This document shows, piece after piece, positions 35,429 through 44,977 of a stretch of DNA of 64,000 nt. The stretch is from assembly GCF_016865585.1 (NCBI RefSeq), contig NZ_JAESND010000003.1, forward strand, positions 186,001 to 250,000, written 5' to 3'. Positions within the stretch are counted from its first letter, which is position 1. Every line of letters starts with the position of its first letter. The notes under the pieces are model-generated. The model was not told the origin of the DNA, did not search any database, and was given only the letters and a program-made list of their open reading frames with translations. This DNA is from Jeongeupia naejangsanensis (GTDB lineage Bacteria; Pseudomonadota; Gammaproteobacteria; Burkholderiales; Chitinibacteraceae). Made by a program: the position numbers and the translations under genes.

Positions 35429-36079
35429 TCAGTCGCTGCGACCGAGGCCGTGTTCGACCGCGTACACGGCCGCCTGGACCCGGCTCGACAGGCCGAGCTT
35501 CTTGAGGATGTTCTGCACGTGGATCTTGACCGTGCTCTCGGCAAGATCGAGCTCGCGCGCGATGCCCTTGTTGCTGTCGCCGCGGGCGAGAAAACCGAGG
35601 ATTTCGCGCTCGCGCGGCGTCAGTCGGTCTTCGTCGCGCGGTTCGGCCGGTGCTGCCGCATTGCGGAACTGGGCGACGAGCTTGGCGGTCATCGCTTCGG
35701 CGACGACGGCTTCGCCGGCGTGGGCGCGGACGATGGCACCGACGAGATAGTCAGCGTCGATGTTCTTCAGCAGATAGCCGCGCGCACCGCTGCGCAACGC
35801 ATCGGCCAGGTCCTCGGCGTCTTCGGACACCGTCAGCATCAGCACGGCGGTCTGCGGCCGGTCCTCGAGGATCAGCTGCAGCGCTTCGAGGCCCGAGAGG
35901 CCGGGCATGTTCAGGTCGAGCAGCACCACGTCGGGTGCGAGTTCGTGGCAACGCTTGACGCCTTCGGCACCGTCGGCCGCCTCGCCGACGACGTCGAATT
36001 CGGGCTGGCGCGACAGCAGCAGCTTGATGCCGCTGCGAAACAGCGTGTGATCGTCAACCAGCAATACCTTGATCGTCAT
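35429..36079 (-). CDS. narL: Nitrate/nitrite response regulator NarL
   Basis: A 216-residue response regulator. Seen: receiver domain VLLVDDHTLFRSGIKLLL with phosphoacceptor Asp55 (VVLLDLNMPG), then a LuxR-type helix-turn-helix (LTPREREILGFLARGDSNKG ... STVKIHVQNILKKL). It overlaps the end of narX by 26 bases and is the last gene of the moaA-narL operon. It is the probable regulator of nar and moa genes in this window, acting through the TAGTCC-N4-GGACTA palindromes; that link is inference. Confidence 0.95.
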   Translation of the reverse strand: MTIKVLLVDDHTLFRSGIKLLLSRQPEFDVVGEAADGAEGVKRCHELAPDVVLLDLNMPGLSGLEALQLILEDRPQTAVLMLTVSEDAEDLADALRSGARGYLLKNIDADYLVGAIVRAHAGEAVVAEAMTAKLVAQFRNAAAPAEPRDEDRLTPREREILGFLARGDSNKGIARELDLAESTVKIHVQNILKKLGLSSRVQAAVYAVEHGLGRSD

Positions 36080-38018
36080 GCCTGCCTGTCCTTTCCTGTG
36101 TACGTTCGTCGAGCCGGCGCGCCTCGGCCGGGATCGTCAGGGTCACGACGCCGCCGTGGTCCGAGTCGATCCGCAGTTGTGCCGCCAGCCGGCTGGCGCG
36201 CTCCTGCATGATTTTAAGCCCGACATGGCCTTCGGCGCGCGCCGCCATTTCGGCCGCGTCGAAACCGCGCCCGTCGTCGTGGATCGTCAGCGTTACGTCG
36301 CGCTCGTTGACGAAGCGGACCCGGACCCCGGTCGCGTAGGCATGCTTGCGCACGTTCGACAGTGCCTCCTGCAGCACGAACAGCAGCTGCAGCTGGTCCT
36401 CGGCCGGCAGTGGTGCACCGGAGCCGCTGGTGTCGAAGTCGACGCCGATCCCGGTCTGGCGGCGGAAGCGTTCGATCGTCGCGCGCATGCTGGACACGAG
36501 ATCGCCTTCGGCGAGGCGGGCGCGGAAATTGTTCAGCAGTTCGCGCACGTCGTCGTAGCTCTCCTGCACGCCGGCCTTGAGCAGCGGCACGATGTCGAGC
36601 GCCTCGGCGACGTCGCCGCGCTTGAGCGAGTCGTTGAGCATCTGCACCTGCAGGTTCAGGAAGGACAGCCCCTGGGCGATGCTGTCGTGCAGGCCCTGGG
36701 CGAGCAGGTTGCGCTCCTCGTAGACGGCGATTTCGCGCTCGCGTGCGGCGAGGCGCAGGTTTTCCAGTGCGATGCCCAGCTGTTCACCCAGCGCTTCGAG
36801 CAGGTCGCGTTCGCTGCGGGTGATGTCGCGCGCGATGCGGAAGTGCATGTTGAACTGGCCGGTCGACCGCGTGCGGGCACGGATAGGAAAGGCGCTGACC
36901 TGGACAAAGCCCTCGCGCTCGCACGAATACGGCGCGGCTGCCATCGGCAGCTTGCGGAAGTCCTGAATGATGGCGACGCCTTCCTTGAGGCTGGTGCCGC
37001 ACAGGCAGTCGCCGGGCTGCAGGCAGTGTTCGGCGGCGGCGAGGCTGTCGGAAATCCCCTCGTAGACGACCATGTGCGCAGCGTTCGAATGCGGGTCGAC
37101 GATGCGGACGCTGCCGCCGTCGGCGCCGAACCAGGCGATCAGCTGGTCGAGAAAATCGCGGCACATCGATTCGGCCGACAGGCCGGCGTTGAGACGGGCG
37201 CCGATGTCGTTGCGCAGGGCGAGTTCGCGGTTGCGCGTGTTGAGCGCATCGGTCTTCTGGGCGACGCGGGCTTCGAGCGAGCCGTGCGCATCGGCGACGC
37301 GGTCGGCCATCCGGTTGAAGCTGCGGGTCAGCTCGCCGAATTCGTCGTCGGTCTCGACCGGCAGCCGGACGCTGTAATCCCGTTCGGCCATGCGCGAAAT
37401 CCCGCCCGAGAGCCGGTACAGCGGCCGGAACACCAGCAGGAACATCAGGTAGATCTGCGCAACGGTACCGACGATGGCCAGCGCGATCAGCAGGATCTGC
37501 GAGCCGCGCATCAGCATGGTCCGGCGCGCGTTGTACTGTTCGATGTCGAGGACCAGTCCGTTGATCTGGTCGACGAAGTGGTCCATCTGGACGCGCATGT
37601 CCGCCGGGTCGCGCTTCAGCGTGCTCGGCGGCATGGCCAGCAGCCGCTCGTAACGCTGCTCGATCGCCTTGAACCGTGCGCGTACGGCGGGATCGCTGGG
37701 CAGATAGAGCGGCCGCGCCGGATCGCCACGGTCGAGCAGCGCCAGCGTGGCGGCAAACTGTCCGCGTTCGTGCTCGATCTGCGCGGCCAGCTCGGGGCTG
37801 GGATGCTCGCGGTTCAGTTGCAGCGTGTAGCCGAGCCGGTAGGTCTGCATGCGCAGGCTGCCGGCTGCGTTGATCGCCGCCGCGCCGCCTTCGAGCTGCC
37901 AGGACAGGTAGAGCGTGGTGCCGACCGCCGCCAGACCGACCAGCAGCGAGACCAGCAGCAGCGCGACGACCTTGATCGACAGCTGCTGGCGGGCGGGCAG
38001 CGCCGGTTCGCCCTGCAT
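36054..38018 (-). CDS. narX: Nitrate/nitrite sensor histidine kinase NarX
   Basis: A 654-residue inner-membrane kinase. Seen: a first membrane helix (VVALLLVSLLVGLAAVGTTL), the periplasmic nitrate-binding P-box AINAAGSLRMQTYRL (about 48-62), a second membrane helix, a HAMP region, a central GAF-like cysteine-containing segment, the HisKA_3 motif LLAQGLHDSIAQGLS with phosphorylated His444, and a HATPase core with SNVRKHAYA and DDGRGFD. The start at 38018 overlaps the moaC stop by one base; longer in-frame forms would lie within moaC. Confidence 0.95.
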   Translation of the reverse strand: MQGEPALPARQQLSIKVVALLLVSLLVGLAAVGTTLYLSWQLEGGAAAINAAGSLRMQTYRLGYTLQLNREHPSPELAAQIEHERGQFAATLALLDRGDPARPLYLPSDPAVRARFKAIEQRYERLLAMPPSTLKRDPADMRVQMDHFVDQINGLVLDIEQYNARRTMLMRGSQILLIALAIVGTVAQIYLMFLLVFRPLYRLSGGISRMAERDYSVRLPVETDDEFGELTRSFNRMADRVADAHGSLEARVAQKTDALNTRNRELALRNDIGARLNAGLSAESMCRDFLDQLIAWFGADGGSVRIVDPHSNAAHMVVYEGISDSLAAAEHCLQPGDCLCGTSLKEGVAIIQDFRKLPMAAAPYSCEREGFVQVSAFPIRARTRSTGQFNMHFRIARDITRSERDLLEALGEQLGIALENLRLAAREREIAVYEERNLLAQGLHDSIAQGLSFLNLQVQMLNDSLKRGDVAEALDIVPLLKAGVQESYDDVRELLNNFRARLAEGDLVSSMRATIERFRRQTGIGVDFDTSGSGAPLPAEDQLQLLFVLQEALSNVRKHAYATGVRVRFVNERDVTLTIHDDGRGFDAAEMAARAEGHVGLKIMQERASRLAAQLRIDSDHGGVVTLTIPAEARRLDERTQERTGRHDDQGIAG

Positions 38019-38512
38019 CAGCCGTGTCCGTCGGCGGGTTCGTCGCCGGCGCGCCACACACCGGATTTCCCGCCGCGTTTTTCCAGCAGGCGGATGTCGC
38101 CGATGACCATGCCGCGGTCGACGGCCTTGCACATGTCGTAGATCGTCAGCAGTGCGACGTTGACCGCGGTCAGCGCTTCCATCTCGACGCCGGTCTTGCC
38201 GACGGTCTCGGCGACGACTTCGCAGCGCACGCCGTCGGCTTCAAGCTCGAATGCCACATCGACGCGGGTCAGCGGCAGCGGGTGGCAGAGCGGAATCAGT
38301 TCGGATGCCTTCTTGGACGCCATGATCGCGGCAATGCGGGCGATGCCGAGCACGTCGCCCTTCTTGTGGCCGCCGCCGGCGATCAGCGCCAGCGTCGCCG
38401 GCTGCATGCGGATCCGGCCTTCGGTGCGGGCAACACGGTGCGTGTCGGCCTTGGCGCCGACATCGACCATGTGCGCCTGGCCTTGCTCGTTGAAATGGGT
38501 CAGCGGGTTCAT
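38018..38512 (-). CDS. moaC: Cyclic pyranopterin monophosphate synthase MoaC
   Basis: Works with MoaA to turn GTP into cyclic pyranopterin monophosphate, the first step of molybdenum cofactor synthesis. The 164-residue protein shows [26 protein letters not shown] and [24 protein letters not shown], all hallmark segments. It overlaps mobA by 4 bases upstream and narX by one base downstream. Confidence 0.97.
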   Translation of the reverse strand: MNPLTHFNEQGQAHMVDVGAKADTHRVARTEGRIRMQPATLALIAGGGHKKGDVLGIARIAAIMASKKASELIPLCHPLPLTRVDVAFELEADGVRCEVVAETVGKTGVEMEALTAVNVALLTIYDMCKAVDRGMVIGDIRLLEKRGGKSGVWRAGDEPADGHG

Positions 38513-39093
38513 GCGTCGGACTCTTTGGGGGCAAAGGCAGCCAGCGCCGCCGGGGTGTTCAGGTTCGGAAAGGCATCGGCCGCAAAGGCAACCGGCACGG
38601 CGTCCAGACTGGCGAGCCAGTCGCGCAGACGCAATTCGTGGCGCTGCAGCCGGCCTGCGAGCGCGCTCGCGCAAGCGGTGCGGACAAGGCAGATGCTGGG
38701 CTGGATTGTCTCATCGGCGAAGGCGACGGCAGCCTGTTGTCCGGCCAGTACGCCGGCAAGCCGGATCACAAGGTCGGCCGGCAGCATCGGCACGTCGCAC
38801 GGCACGATCAGCAGGGCATCGGCATCGGTGGCCGTCAGTGCCGCGTGGATGCCGGCGAGCGGCCCCAGCCGTTCCGTGTCGGCATCGGGCAGTACCGGTA
38901 CGCCGTAGCGCCGGTAAGTGTCGAGGTTGCGGTTGGCCGAGATCATCACATGATCGGGCTGCCTTGTCTGTGCGGCCAGCGCGGCCAGCACCCATGCGAC
39001 CAACGGCCGGTCGTGCAGCGGCAGCAGGCCCTTGTCCTGGCCGCCCATGCGCCGGCCTTCGCCGCCGGCCAGAATGACGGCGGCGATCTTCAT
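38509..39093 (-). CDS. mobA: Molybdenum cofactor guanylyltransferase MobA
   Basis: Adds GMP to molybdopterin to make the MGD form that NarG requires. The 194-residue protein begins [20 protein letters not shown], the nucleotidyltransferase signature, and has [11 protein letters not shown] with the metal-binding Asp. It overlaps moaC by 4 bases. A 78-base gap separates it from moaE, in which I see no clear promoter. Confidence 0.96.
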   Translation of the reverse strand: MKIAAVILAGGEGRRMGGQDKGLLPLHDRPLVAWVLAALAAQTRQPDHVMISANRNLDTYRRYGVPVLPDADTERLGPLAGIHAALTATDADALLIVPCDVPMLPADLVIRLAGVLAGQQAAVAFADETIQPSICLVRTACASALAGRLQRHELRLRDWLASLDAVPVAFAADAFPNLNTPAALAAFAPKESDA

Positions 39094-39171
39094 CGAATGC
39101 CTCCGCCGGACAGGAAGACTAGGGCGATCCTCATCGGGCGCCTTCGCCGGCGAGGACGGTCATGTCGATTG

Positions 39172-39645
39172 TCATGGCGTGTCGTCGGGGTGCCAGCGCT
39201 GGATGGCCTCGCTGTCGCTGTCGCGTGCGTCGACCCAGTGCGCCGTCTGGCCATCCGATTCGCGCTTCCAGAACGGCGCCTCGGTCTTCAGGTAATCCAT
39301 GATGTAGGCGTTGGCGTCGTACGCCGCATGACGGTGGGCGCTGGCGGTCAGGACCAGCACGATCTGGTCGGCCGGGTGCAGCGGCCCGACGCGGTGGACG
39401 ACGGTGACGGCTGTCAGCGGCCAGCGCGCAGCGGCGCTGTCGGCGATTTTCGCCAGCGCTTTTTCGGTCATCCCCGGATAGTGTTCGAGTTCGAGGACGG
39501 CAACGTGCCGGTCGAGGCTCAGGTCGCGCACGCGGCCGACGAAGGCGACGACAGCGCCGCTGTCGGCTTCCCCCGCGACGAGCGCGGCGTACTCGGCGCC
39601 GAGGTCGAAGTCGTCGGGACCGACGCGGATCGTGATGCTGGCCAT
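39172..39645 (-). CDS. moaE: Molybdopterin synthase catalytic subunit MoaE
   Basis: Large subunit of molybdopterin synthase, which inserts the dithiolene sulfurs. The 157-residue protein shows GAVVAFVGRVRD, LELEHYPGMTEKAL, HRVGPLHPADQIVLV and the catalytic-lysine region DYLKTEAPFWKRE. The start at 39645 lies 1 base after the moaD stop; longer in-frame forms overlap moaD. Confidence 0.96.
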   Translation of the reverse strand: MASITIRVGPDDFDLGAEYAALVAGEADSGAVVAFVGRVRDLSLDRHVAVLELEHYPGMTEKALAKIADSAAARWPLTAVTVVHRVGPLHPADQIVLVLTASAHRHAAYDANAYIMDYLKTEAPFWKRESDGQTAHWVDARDSDSEAIQRWHPDDTP

Positions 39646-39646
39646 C

Positions 39647-39904
39647 TCAGCCCCCGGTGACGGGCGGAAAGATCGCGACCTCGGCGCCGGCCGGGATGGC
39701 GTCGGCGGCGTGCGCCATTTCCTGGTTGACCGCAACGCGGAAGACCCGTGTACCGCCGAGTTCGTCGGCAAAAGCACCGCCACGGGCAACGAGCAGGGCG
39801 ACCAGATCGGCGACACGGCTGCCACCGGGCAGCGACACGGCCTCGCCGGCGCAGCCGAACGCATCGCGCAGCCGTGCAAAGTAAAGCAACTGGATGGTGT
39901 TCAC
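39647..39904 (-). CDS. moaD: Molybdopterin synthase sulfur carrier MoaD
   Basis: An 85-residue ubiquitin-like protein that carries sulfur as a C-terminal thiocarboxylate to MoaE. Seen: beta-grasp pattern IQLLYFARLRDAFG and the required terminal Gly-Gly (FPPVTGG). It lies 10 bases after moeA and 1 base before moaE. Confidence 0.96.
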   Translation of the reverse strand: MNTIQLLYFARLRDAFGCAGEAVSLPGGSRVADLVALLVARGGAFADELGGTRVFRVAVNQEMAHAADAIPAGAEVAIFPPVTGG

Positions 39905-39914
39905 GGTTTGCCCC

Positions 39915-41096
39915 TCAGTTCAGTGTGGCCAGCGGCAGGAAGTCGACCGGGTCGCCCTCCCGCACGGTTGCCGCTTCGGGCACGATCACCAGACCGTCGG
40001 CCCAAACCACCGACGTCAGCACGCCCGAACTCTGGTTCGGAAACAGCACGACTCGGCCGTCGACCAGCCGTGCACGCAGGTATTCCCGGCGGTTGCCGGC
40101 ACGTTCGATCGTGAAGCCGGCCGGCACCCTGATGGCCGGCTCCGGTGCATCGCGGCCGGTGCGGGCCGCGAGGAAGGGACGGACGAACACGATGAAGGTG
40201 ACGAAACTCGACACCGGATTGCCGGGCAGGCCGATGAAATCGGCATCGCCGATCCTGCCGCAGGCGAACGGCTTGCCGGGCTTGATGGCGATCTTCCACA
40301 GTGACAGGGCTCCGAGCGATTCGACGGCGGCCTTGACGTGGTCTTCCTCGCCGACCGACACGCCGCCGGTACTCAGGACGACGTCATGCGTCGCCGCGGC
40401 ATCGGCGAGAATGTCGCGCGTCGCGGCGAACTGGTCCGGCACGATGCCGAGGTCGTCGACGATGCAGCCGGCCTCGCGCAACAGCGCCGACAGGGCATAG
40501 CGGTTGGAGTTGTAGATCTGGGCCGGCGCAAGCGGCGAGCCGGGCTCGACCAGCTCGTTGCCGGTCGACAGCAAGGCGACGCGCAGTTTTCGCACGACAG
40601 CCACCTGCCCAACGCCCACCGCCGCCAACAGGCCCAGTTCGGCGGCGCCAAGGCGCGTACCGGCCTGGATGACGACAGCACCTTGCTGCACGTCTTCGCC
40701 GCGCCGGCGGATGTGCTGGCCGGGTTGCAGCCTGGTGTTGACGGTCAGCGTGGTGGTCTCGACGTTGCAGTCTTCCTGCATCGCGACGGCGTTGCTGCCT
40801 TCGGGCACCGGCGCGCCGGTGAAGATGCGTGCGGCCTCGCCCGGCGCGAGTGCGCTGCCGGTGTCGCCGGCGGCGATGCGCTGGACGACACGGAATGCGG
40901 TCGGCGCGCTGAAATCGGCAACGTTGAGGGCGTACCCGTCCATGGCGCTGTTGTCGAAACCGGGGACGGCCAGCGTCGAGACGACGTCGGTGGCGAGCAC
41001 GCGGCCGAGCGCGTCGTTCAGTGCCAATGTTTCGGTTTCGGTGATGCGCCGGGCGGCGGCGAGCAGTTGCTCGCGGGCTTGATCAACGGTCAGCAT
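39915..41096 (-). CDS. moeA: Molybdopterin molybdenumtransferase MoeA
   Basis: Inserts molybdenum into adenylated molybdopterin. The 393-residue product shows [59 protein letters not shown] and [13 protein letters not shown], all typical of MoeA. Its start overlaps the mobB end by 14 bases. Confidence 0.97.
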   Translation of the reverse strand: MLTVDQAREQLLAAARRITETETLALNDALGRVLATDVVSTLAVPGFDNSAMDGYALNVADFSAPTAFRVVQRIAAGDTGSALAPGEAARIFTGAPVPEGSNAVAMQEDCNVETTTLTVNTRLQPGQHIRRRGEDVQQGAVVIQAGTRLGAAELGLLAAVGVGQVAVVRKLRVALLSTGNELVEPGSPLAPAQIYNSNRYALSALLREAGCIVDDLGIVPDQFAATRDILADAAATHDVVLSTGGVSVGEEDHVKAAVESLGALSLWKIAIKPGKPFACGRIGDADFIGLPGNPVSSFVTFIVFVRPFLAARTGRDAPEPAIRVPAGFTIERAGNRREYLRARLVDGRVVLFPNQSSGVLTSVVWADGLVIVPEAATVREGDPVDFLPLATLN

Positions 41097-41595
41097 GGGG
41101 ATTCAGTGCCAGATGGTGAGTGATGAAGTCGGCGATCGTGTCGGCGTCGTCGAGGTCGAGGAAAGGCAGGGCGGTCTCGACCGGATGATCGCTGGCGACG
41201 GCGACGATGCTCGGGTCGCCGGGGAACAGCTGCGGCTTGCCGGTTTCGGCGCGCCAGACTTCGAGTTTCGGGATGGGATCGTGCTTGAAACCCTCGACCA
41301 GCGTCAGGTCGGCAGGCGAGAGGCGGGCCAGTTGTTCGGCCAGCGTCGGCTCGGGTGCGCCGCGCAGCTCGTGGACGATGGCAAACCGGTAGGGCGAGGC
41401 AACCAGGACCTCGGCGGCGCCGGCGCTGCGAAAGCGCGCGCTGTCCTTGCCCGGCGGTTCGAGTTCGAGATCGTGGTGCGAATGCTTGATGGCATTGACG
41501 CGCAGGCCGCGTGCCGCGAAGCAGGCAATCAGTTGCTCGGTCAGCGTGGTTTTGCCGCTGCCGGAAAAGCCGACAATGCCGAAGACGCTGCCCAT
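41083..41595 (-). CDS. mobB: Molybdopterin-guanine dinucleotide biosynthesis protein MobB
   Basis: A GTP-binding protein that assists MobA in making MGD. The 170-residue product has the Walker A loop [14 protein letters not shown] at the N-terminus, IKHSHHDLE, and a central [16 protein letters not shown]. The start at 41595 overlaps the moaA stop by one base; upstream in-frame extension would lie within moaA. Confidence 0.95.
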   Translation of the reverse strand: MGSVFGIVGFSGSGKTTLTEQLIACFAARGLRVNAIKHSHHDLELEPPGKDSARFRSAGAAEVLVASPYRFAIVHELRGAPEPTLAEQLARLSPADLTLVEGFKHDPIPKLEVWRAETGKPQLFPGDPSIVAVASDHPVETALPFLDLDDADTIADFITHHLALNPHADR

Positions 41596-42602
41596 CAACC
41601 GCCCGTCTGCGACATGAAACGCACGAGCTTGGTCGGCGCTTCGATGAATTCGTGGCGTTCGGGCTTGAGTTCGATCGCATGGGCAATGGCGGCGTCGAGA
41701 TCGGCGTCGCTGCAGCCGGCGCGCAGCATCGGCCGGAATTCGAACTTCTCTTCCTGGCCGAGGCAAAGGTAGAGCGTGCCGTCGACCGAGAGGCGGACGC
41801 GATTGCAGGTCGCACAGAAGTGCTGCGAAATCGGCGTGATGAAGCCGATCCGGCCCTGGCCGTCCGGTGTTTTCCAGTAGCGCGCCGGACCGCCGCCGAG
41901 TTCTTCGGCTTCGGGTGTCAGTCCGAAATGCGCGACCAGTTTTTCGCGCACCGGTGCGAGGTCGAGGTATTGCGTGTTGCGGCCCGTGTCGCCCATCGGC
42001 ATGGCTTCGATCAGCCGCAGGATGAAGCCGTGGCGCATGGCGAACTCGGCCATTCGCTCGATCTCGGCCTCGTTGACGCCCTTCATCGCGACCATGTTCA
42101 GCTTGATCGGTGAGAAACCTTCGTCGCGGGCGGCCATGATGCCGGCGAGGCTGGCGTCGAACGCATCGCGGCCGGCGAGTTTTTCGTAGCAGCCGCGATC
42201 GAGCGTATCGAGGCTGATGTTGAGGCGGTCGACGCCGGCGGCGCGCAGTGCGCGGGCATGGCGGACCAGCTGGGTGGCGTTGGTCGACAGCGACAGGTCG
42301 TCGAGACCGTCGAGCTGTTTGAGCCGGGCGGCGAGCTCGGACAGGTTCCGGCGCAGCAGCGGTTCACCGCCGGTGAGGCGGACGCGGGCGACGCCGGCGC
42401 GCACGAAGGCGCCAACCAGACGTTCGACTTCATCGAAGCGCAGCCAGTGTTCGGGCTCTTCGAATCCGTGAAAGCCCTTGGGCATGCAGTAGCTGCAGCG
42501 CAGGTCGCAGCGGTCGGTCACCGATACGCGCAGGTAGCGGATCGAGCGGCCGAATCGGTCGACGAGCGGCGCTTGGTCTGTCAGTGGTCGATCGGTCTGC
42601 AT
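41595..42602 (-). CDS. moaA: GTP 3',8-cyclase MoaA (radical SAM)
   Basis: Radical SAM enzyme starting molybdenum cofactor synthesis from GTP. The 335-residue product has the N-terminal cluster motif CDLRCSYC (Cys32, 36, 39), the second cluster region [13 protein letters not shown] ... CLG, and the terminal Gly-Gly (SQTGG) needed for activity. A very strong Shine-Dalgarno (AGGAGGAGG) precedes the ATG. A possible -10, TAGAAT (42623-42628), with a poor -35 suggests activator dependence. It heads the operon moaA-mobB-moeA-moaD-moaE-mobA-moaC-narX-narL. Confidence 0.97.
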   Translation of the reverse strand: MQTDRPLTDQAPLVDRFGRSIRYLRVSVTDRCDLRCSYCMPKGFHGFEEPEHWLRFDEVERLVGAFVRAGVARVRLTGGEPLLRRNLSELAARLKQLDGLDDLSLSTNATQLVRHARALRAAGVDRLNISLDTLDRGCYEKLAGRDAFDASLAGIMAARDEGFSPIKLNMVAMKGVNEAEIERMAEFAMRHGFILRLIEAMPMGDTGRNTQYLDLAPVREKLVAHFGLTPEAEELGGGPARYWKTPDGQGRIGFITPISQHFCATCNRVRLSVDGTLYLCLGQEEKFEFRPMLRAGCSDADLDAAIAHAIELKPERHEFIEAPTKLVRFMSQTGG

Positions 42603-42673
42603 GGCCTCCTCCTCTCATGCCCATTCTAGGCGGATTGCGGGGCGGGGACAGTTCGCCTGTCGATGCGGGTGAG

Positions 42674-42691
42674 CTAGTCCGTTCGGACTAT
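42674..42691. promoter_or_regulatory. NarL-type palindrome upstream of moaA
   Basis: CTAGTCC-GTTC-GGACTAT has the same 16-bp core (42675-42690) as the sites before narK and narG. It is centred about 80 bases before the moaA ATG and about 66 bases before a likely transcript start. This is the typical place for an activator and would put moa, mob, moe, narX and narL under the control of NarL. Confidence 0.7.
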
Positions 42692-42782
42692 ACCCCGGTC
42701 ATTTTATGCCGCTGCGTTGCGGCTGTGGATAAGCAATCGCCCCGGTCTGGGCCGGGGCGATGCGGGGCGGGCGTGGCCGGAA

Positions 42783-43517
42783 TTACTGGCCGGCAGCCTT
42801 GAGGTCGTAACCCTGGATGTCGGCGGCTTCGACCAGACCTTGCAGGTAGGTGTGCATCGCGCGGCGTGCTTCCATCTCGGTCAGGTAGGCGGTCAGGCGT
42901 TCCTGGACTTCGTCGAAGCTGACGCTGGCGCCGCCGGTTTTCTTGCCGGCCTTGATGATGTGCAGGCCGAACTGGGTTTCGACCAGCTCCTTGGCCAGCT
43001 CGCCTTCGCCGAGCGCGAACGCGGCCTGTTCGAATTCCGGCACCATCTGGCCGCGACCGAACGAACCGAGCGCGCCGCCTTGCTGGCCCGACGGGCAGGC
43101 CGACAGTTCCTTGGCGCGGGTTTCGAACAGGTGCGGCGCGAGGCGCAGTTCCATCAGCACCTGTTCGGCCTTGCCGCGCATCAGCGCAGCCGGCGTTTCC
43201 GGGGTGCTCTTGAACAGGATGTGGCTGGCTTCGACCTGCTCGCCCTGGACGAAGGCTTGCGGGTTGGCATCGTAGAAGGCGCGGGCCTGGGCTTCGTCGA
43301 CCTTCGGTGCCTCGATTTCCTGGCCGAGCAGTTCGCCGACGGCTTCCTGCGGATCGGTGGCTTCGATGCCCTTGGCACGTGCGCGCTGGGTCAGCAGTTC
43401 GCGCAGGATCAGTTCCTGAACGGTGGCGTCGACCGGGCTCGGTGCGTCCTGGTGGTGCGGCAGTTCCGCTTCGATCTGTGCATCGGTGATTTCAACGCCG
43501 TTGACGAGAATGGCCAT
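42783..43517 (-). CDS. Parvulin-type peptidyl-prolyl cis-trans isomerase
   Basis: A 244-residue PpiC/NifM-like protein without a clear signal peptide. Seen: an N-terminal helical part and a parvulin domain with EASHILFKSTPE, CPSGQQGGALGSFGRGQMVPEFE and ETQFGLHIIKAGKKTGG. A similar gene sits between narI and moaA1 in the Pseudomonas aeruginosa nar cluster, suggesting that it helps fold nitrate reductase or a related protein. Here it lies upstream of moaA on the same strand, but the palindrome and a promoter-like region separate them. Confidence 0.9.
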   Translation of the reverse strand: MAILVNGVEITDAQIEAELPHHQDAPSPVDATVQELILRELLTQRARAKGIEATDPQEAVGELLGQEIEAPKVDEAQARAFYDANPQAFVQGEQVEASHILFKSTPETPAALMRGKAEQVLMELRLAPHLFETRAKELSACPSGQQGGALGSFGRGQMVPEFEQAAFALGEGELAKELVETQFGLHIIKAGKKTGGASVSFDEVQERLTAYLTEMEARRAMHTYLQGLVEAADIQGYDLKAAGQ

Positions 43518-43540
43518 GGGTCAGGTCCTGTCTGAATATG

Positions 43541-43566
43541 AAAATGGCCGCGACACCGTCGCGGCC
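43541..43566 (-). terminator. Hairpin between hisD and the parvulin gene
   Basis: A perfect 9-bp stem GGCCGCGAC/GTCGCGGCC with loop GGT (minus strand) followed by ATTTTC lies after hisD. The T-tract is short. It probably ends the hisD transcript, and the 24 bases between it and the parvulin start leave little room for a promoter, so some read-through may feed that gene. Confidence 0.65.
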
Positions 43567-43613
43567 CGTCTGTGCTGCATATCGGGTCGAATAACCCGAT
43601 TGCAAGTGGGTGA

Positions 43614-44906
43614 TTATTTCAGTCGCAGCTCGGCGGCGTTGGCATGCGCCGTCAGCCCCTCGCCGTGCGCCAAGGTCGCGGCGACACGACCCAGCGTCTG
43701 CGCGCCGGCTTCGGACACCATGATCAGGCTCGAACGCTTCTGGAAGTCGTAGACACCGAGCGGGCTGGAGAAACGTGCGCTGCGCGCCGTCGGCAGCACG
43801 TGGTTCGGCCCGGCACAGTAGTCGCCGAGGCTTTCCGAAGTGAACTTGCCCATGAAAATTGCGCCGGCGTGGCGGAGTTTTTCGACCCAGGCTTTCGGAT
43901 CGGCGACCTGCAGCTCAAGGTGCTCGGGGGCGATCCGGTTCGAGATCGCACAAGCCTCGTCGAGGTCGGCCACGTGGATCAGCGCACCCCGGTTGCCGAG
44001 CGATGCGGCGATGATGTCGCGGCGCGGCTGGCTGGGCAGCAGTTTCTCGATGCTGGCGGCGACACGGTCGATATAGGCCGCATCCGGGCACAGCAGGATG
44101 GCCTGGGCGATTTCGTCGTGTTCGGCCTGCGAGAACAGGTCGATGGCGACCCAGTCCGGATCGGTGGAGCCGTCACACAGCACGAGGATTTCCGACGGGC
44201 CGGCGACCATGTCGATGCCGACGACACCGAACACCGCGCGCTTGGCGCTGGCGACATAGGCATTGCCGGGGCCGGTGATCTTGTCGACCTGCGGCACGGT
44301 CTGCGTGCCGTAGGCGAGTGCACCGACGGCCTGCGCACCGCCGACGGTGAATGCACGCGACACGCCGGCGACATAAGCGGCGGCGAGGACCAGATCGTTC
44401 TTTTCGCCCTTCGGTGTCGGCACGACCATGATGATTTCGGCCACGCCGGCAACGTGGGCCGGAATCGCGTTCATCAGCACCGACGACGGGTAGGCCGCCT
44501 TGCCGCCCGGCACGTAGATGCCGACCCGATCAAGCGCGGTGATCTGCTGGCCGAGCAAGGTGCCGTCCTCGTCCTCGTAGGTCCACGAGCTCATCTTCTG
44601 GTGCTCGTGGTAACTGCGCACGCGTTTGGCTGCGAAGGTCAGCGCGTCCTTCTGCACTTGCGGCAGGCGCTCGAACGCGTCCTTGAGTTCGTCCTGCGTC
44701 AGTTCGAGATCGGCCATCGTCGTGGCTTGCGTGCCATCGAAGCGGTTGGTGTACTCGACCACGGCAGCATCGCCGCGGGCTTTCACGTCGGCAAGGATGG
44801 CGGCGACACGGGCGTCGACCTCGGGATCCTGCGAGGTTTCGAACGCCAGCAGCGCGGAGAGTTCGGATTCAAAATCGGCGGAACGGGTATCGAGGCGACG
44901 GATCAT
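43614..44906 (-). CDS. hisD: Histidinol dehydrogenase HisD
   Basis: Zinc enzyme that oxidises L-histidinol to L-histidine in two steps with NAD. The 430-residue product shows [35 protein letters not shown], the HisD signature [28 protein letters not shown] (metal-binding Gln/His) and APEHLEL. It belongs to the hisG-hisD group, which is away from hisBHAFIE. Confidence 0.98.
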   Translation of the reverse strand: MIRRLDTRSADFESELSALLAFETSQDPEVDARVAAILADVKARGDAAVVEYTNRFDGTQATTMADLELTQDELKDAFERLPQVQKDALTFAAKRVRSYHEHQKMSSWTYEDEDGTLLGQQITALDRVGIYVPGGKAAYPSSVLMNAIPAHVAGVAEIIMVVPTPKGEKNDLVLAAAYVAGVSRAFTVGGAQAVGALAYGTQTVPQVDKITGPGNAYVASAKRAVFGVVGIDMVAGPSEILVLCDGSTDPDWVAIDLFSQAEHDEIAQAILLCPDAAYIDRVAASIEKLLPSQPRRDIIAASLGNRGALIHVADLDEACAISNRIAPEHLELQVADPKAWVEKLRHAGAIFMGKFTSESLGDYCAGPNHVLPTARSARFSSPLGVYDFQKRSSLIMVSEAGAQTLGRVAATLAHGEGLTAHANAAELRLK

Positions 44907-44977
44907 GGCGGCTCTGCGGCTATCGTTGGGTTGGGTCGATTATACCTGCCGTATCCGCCGCGACGACTTGCCGGGGC

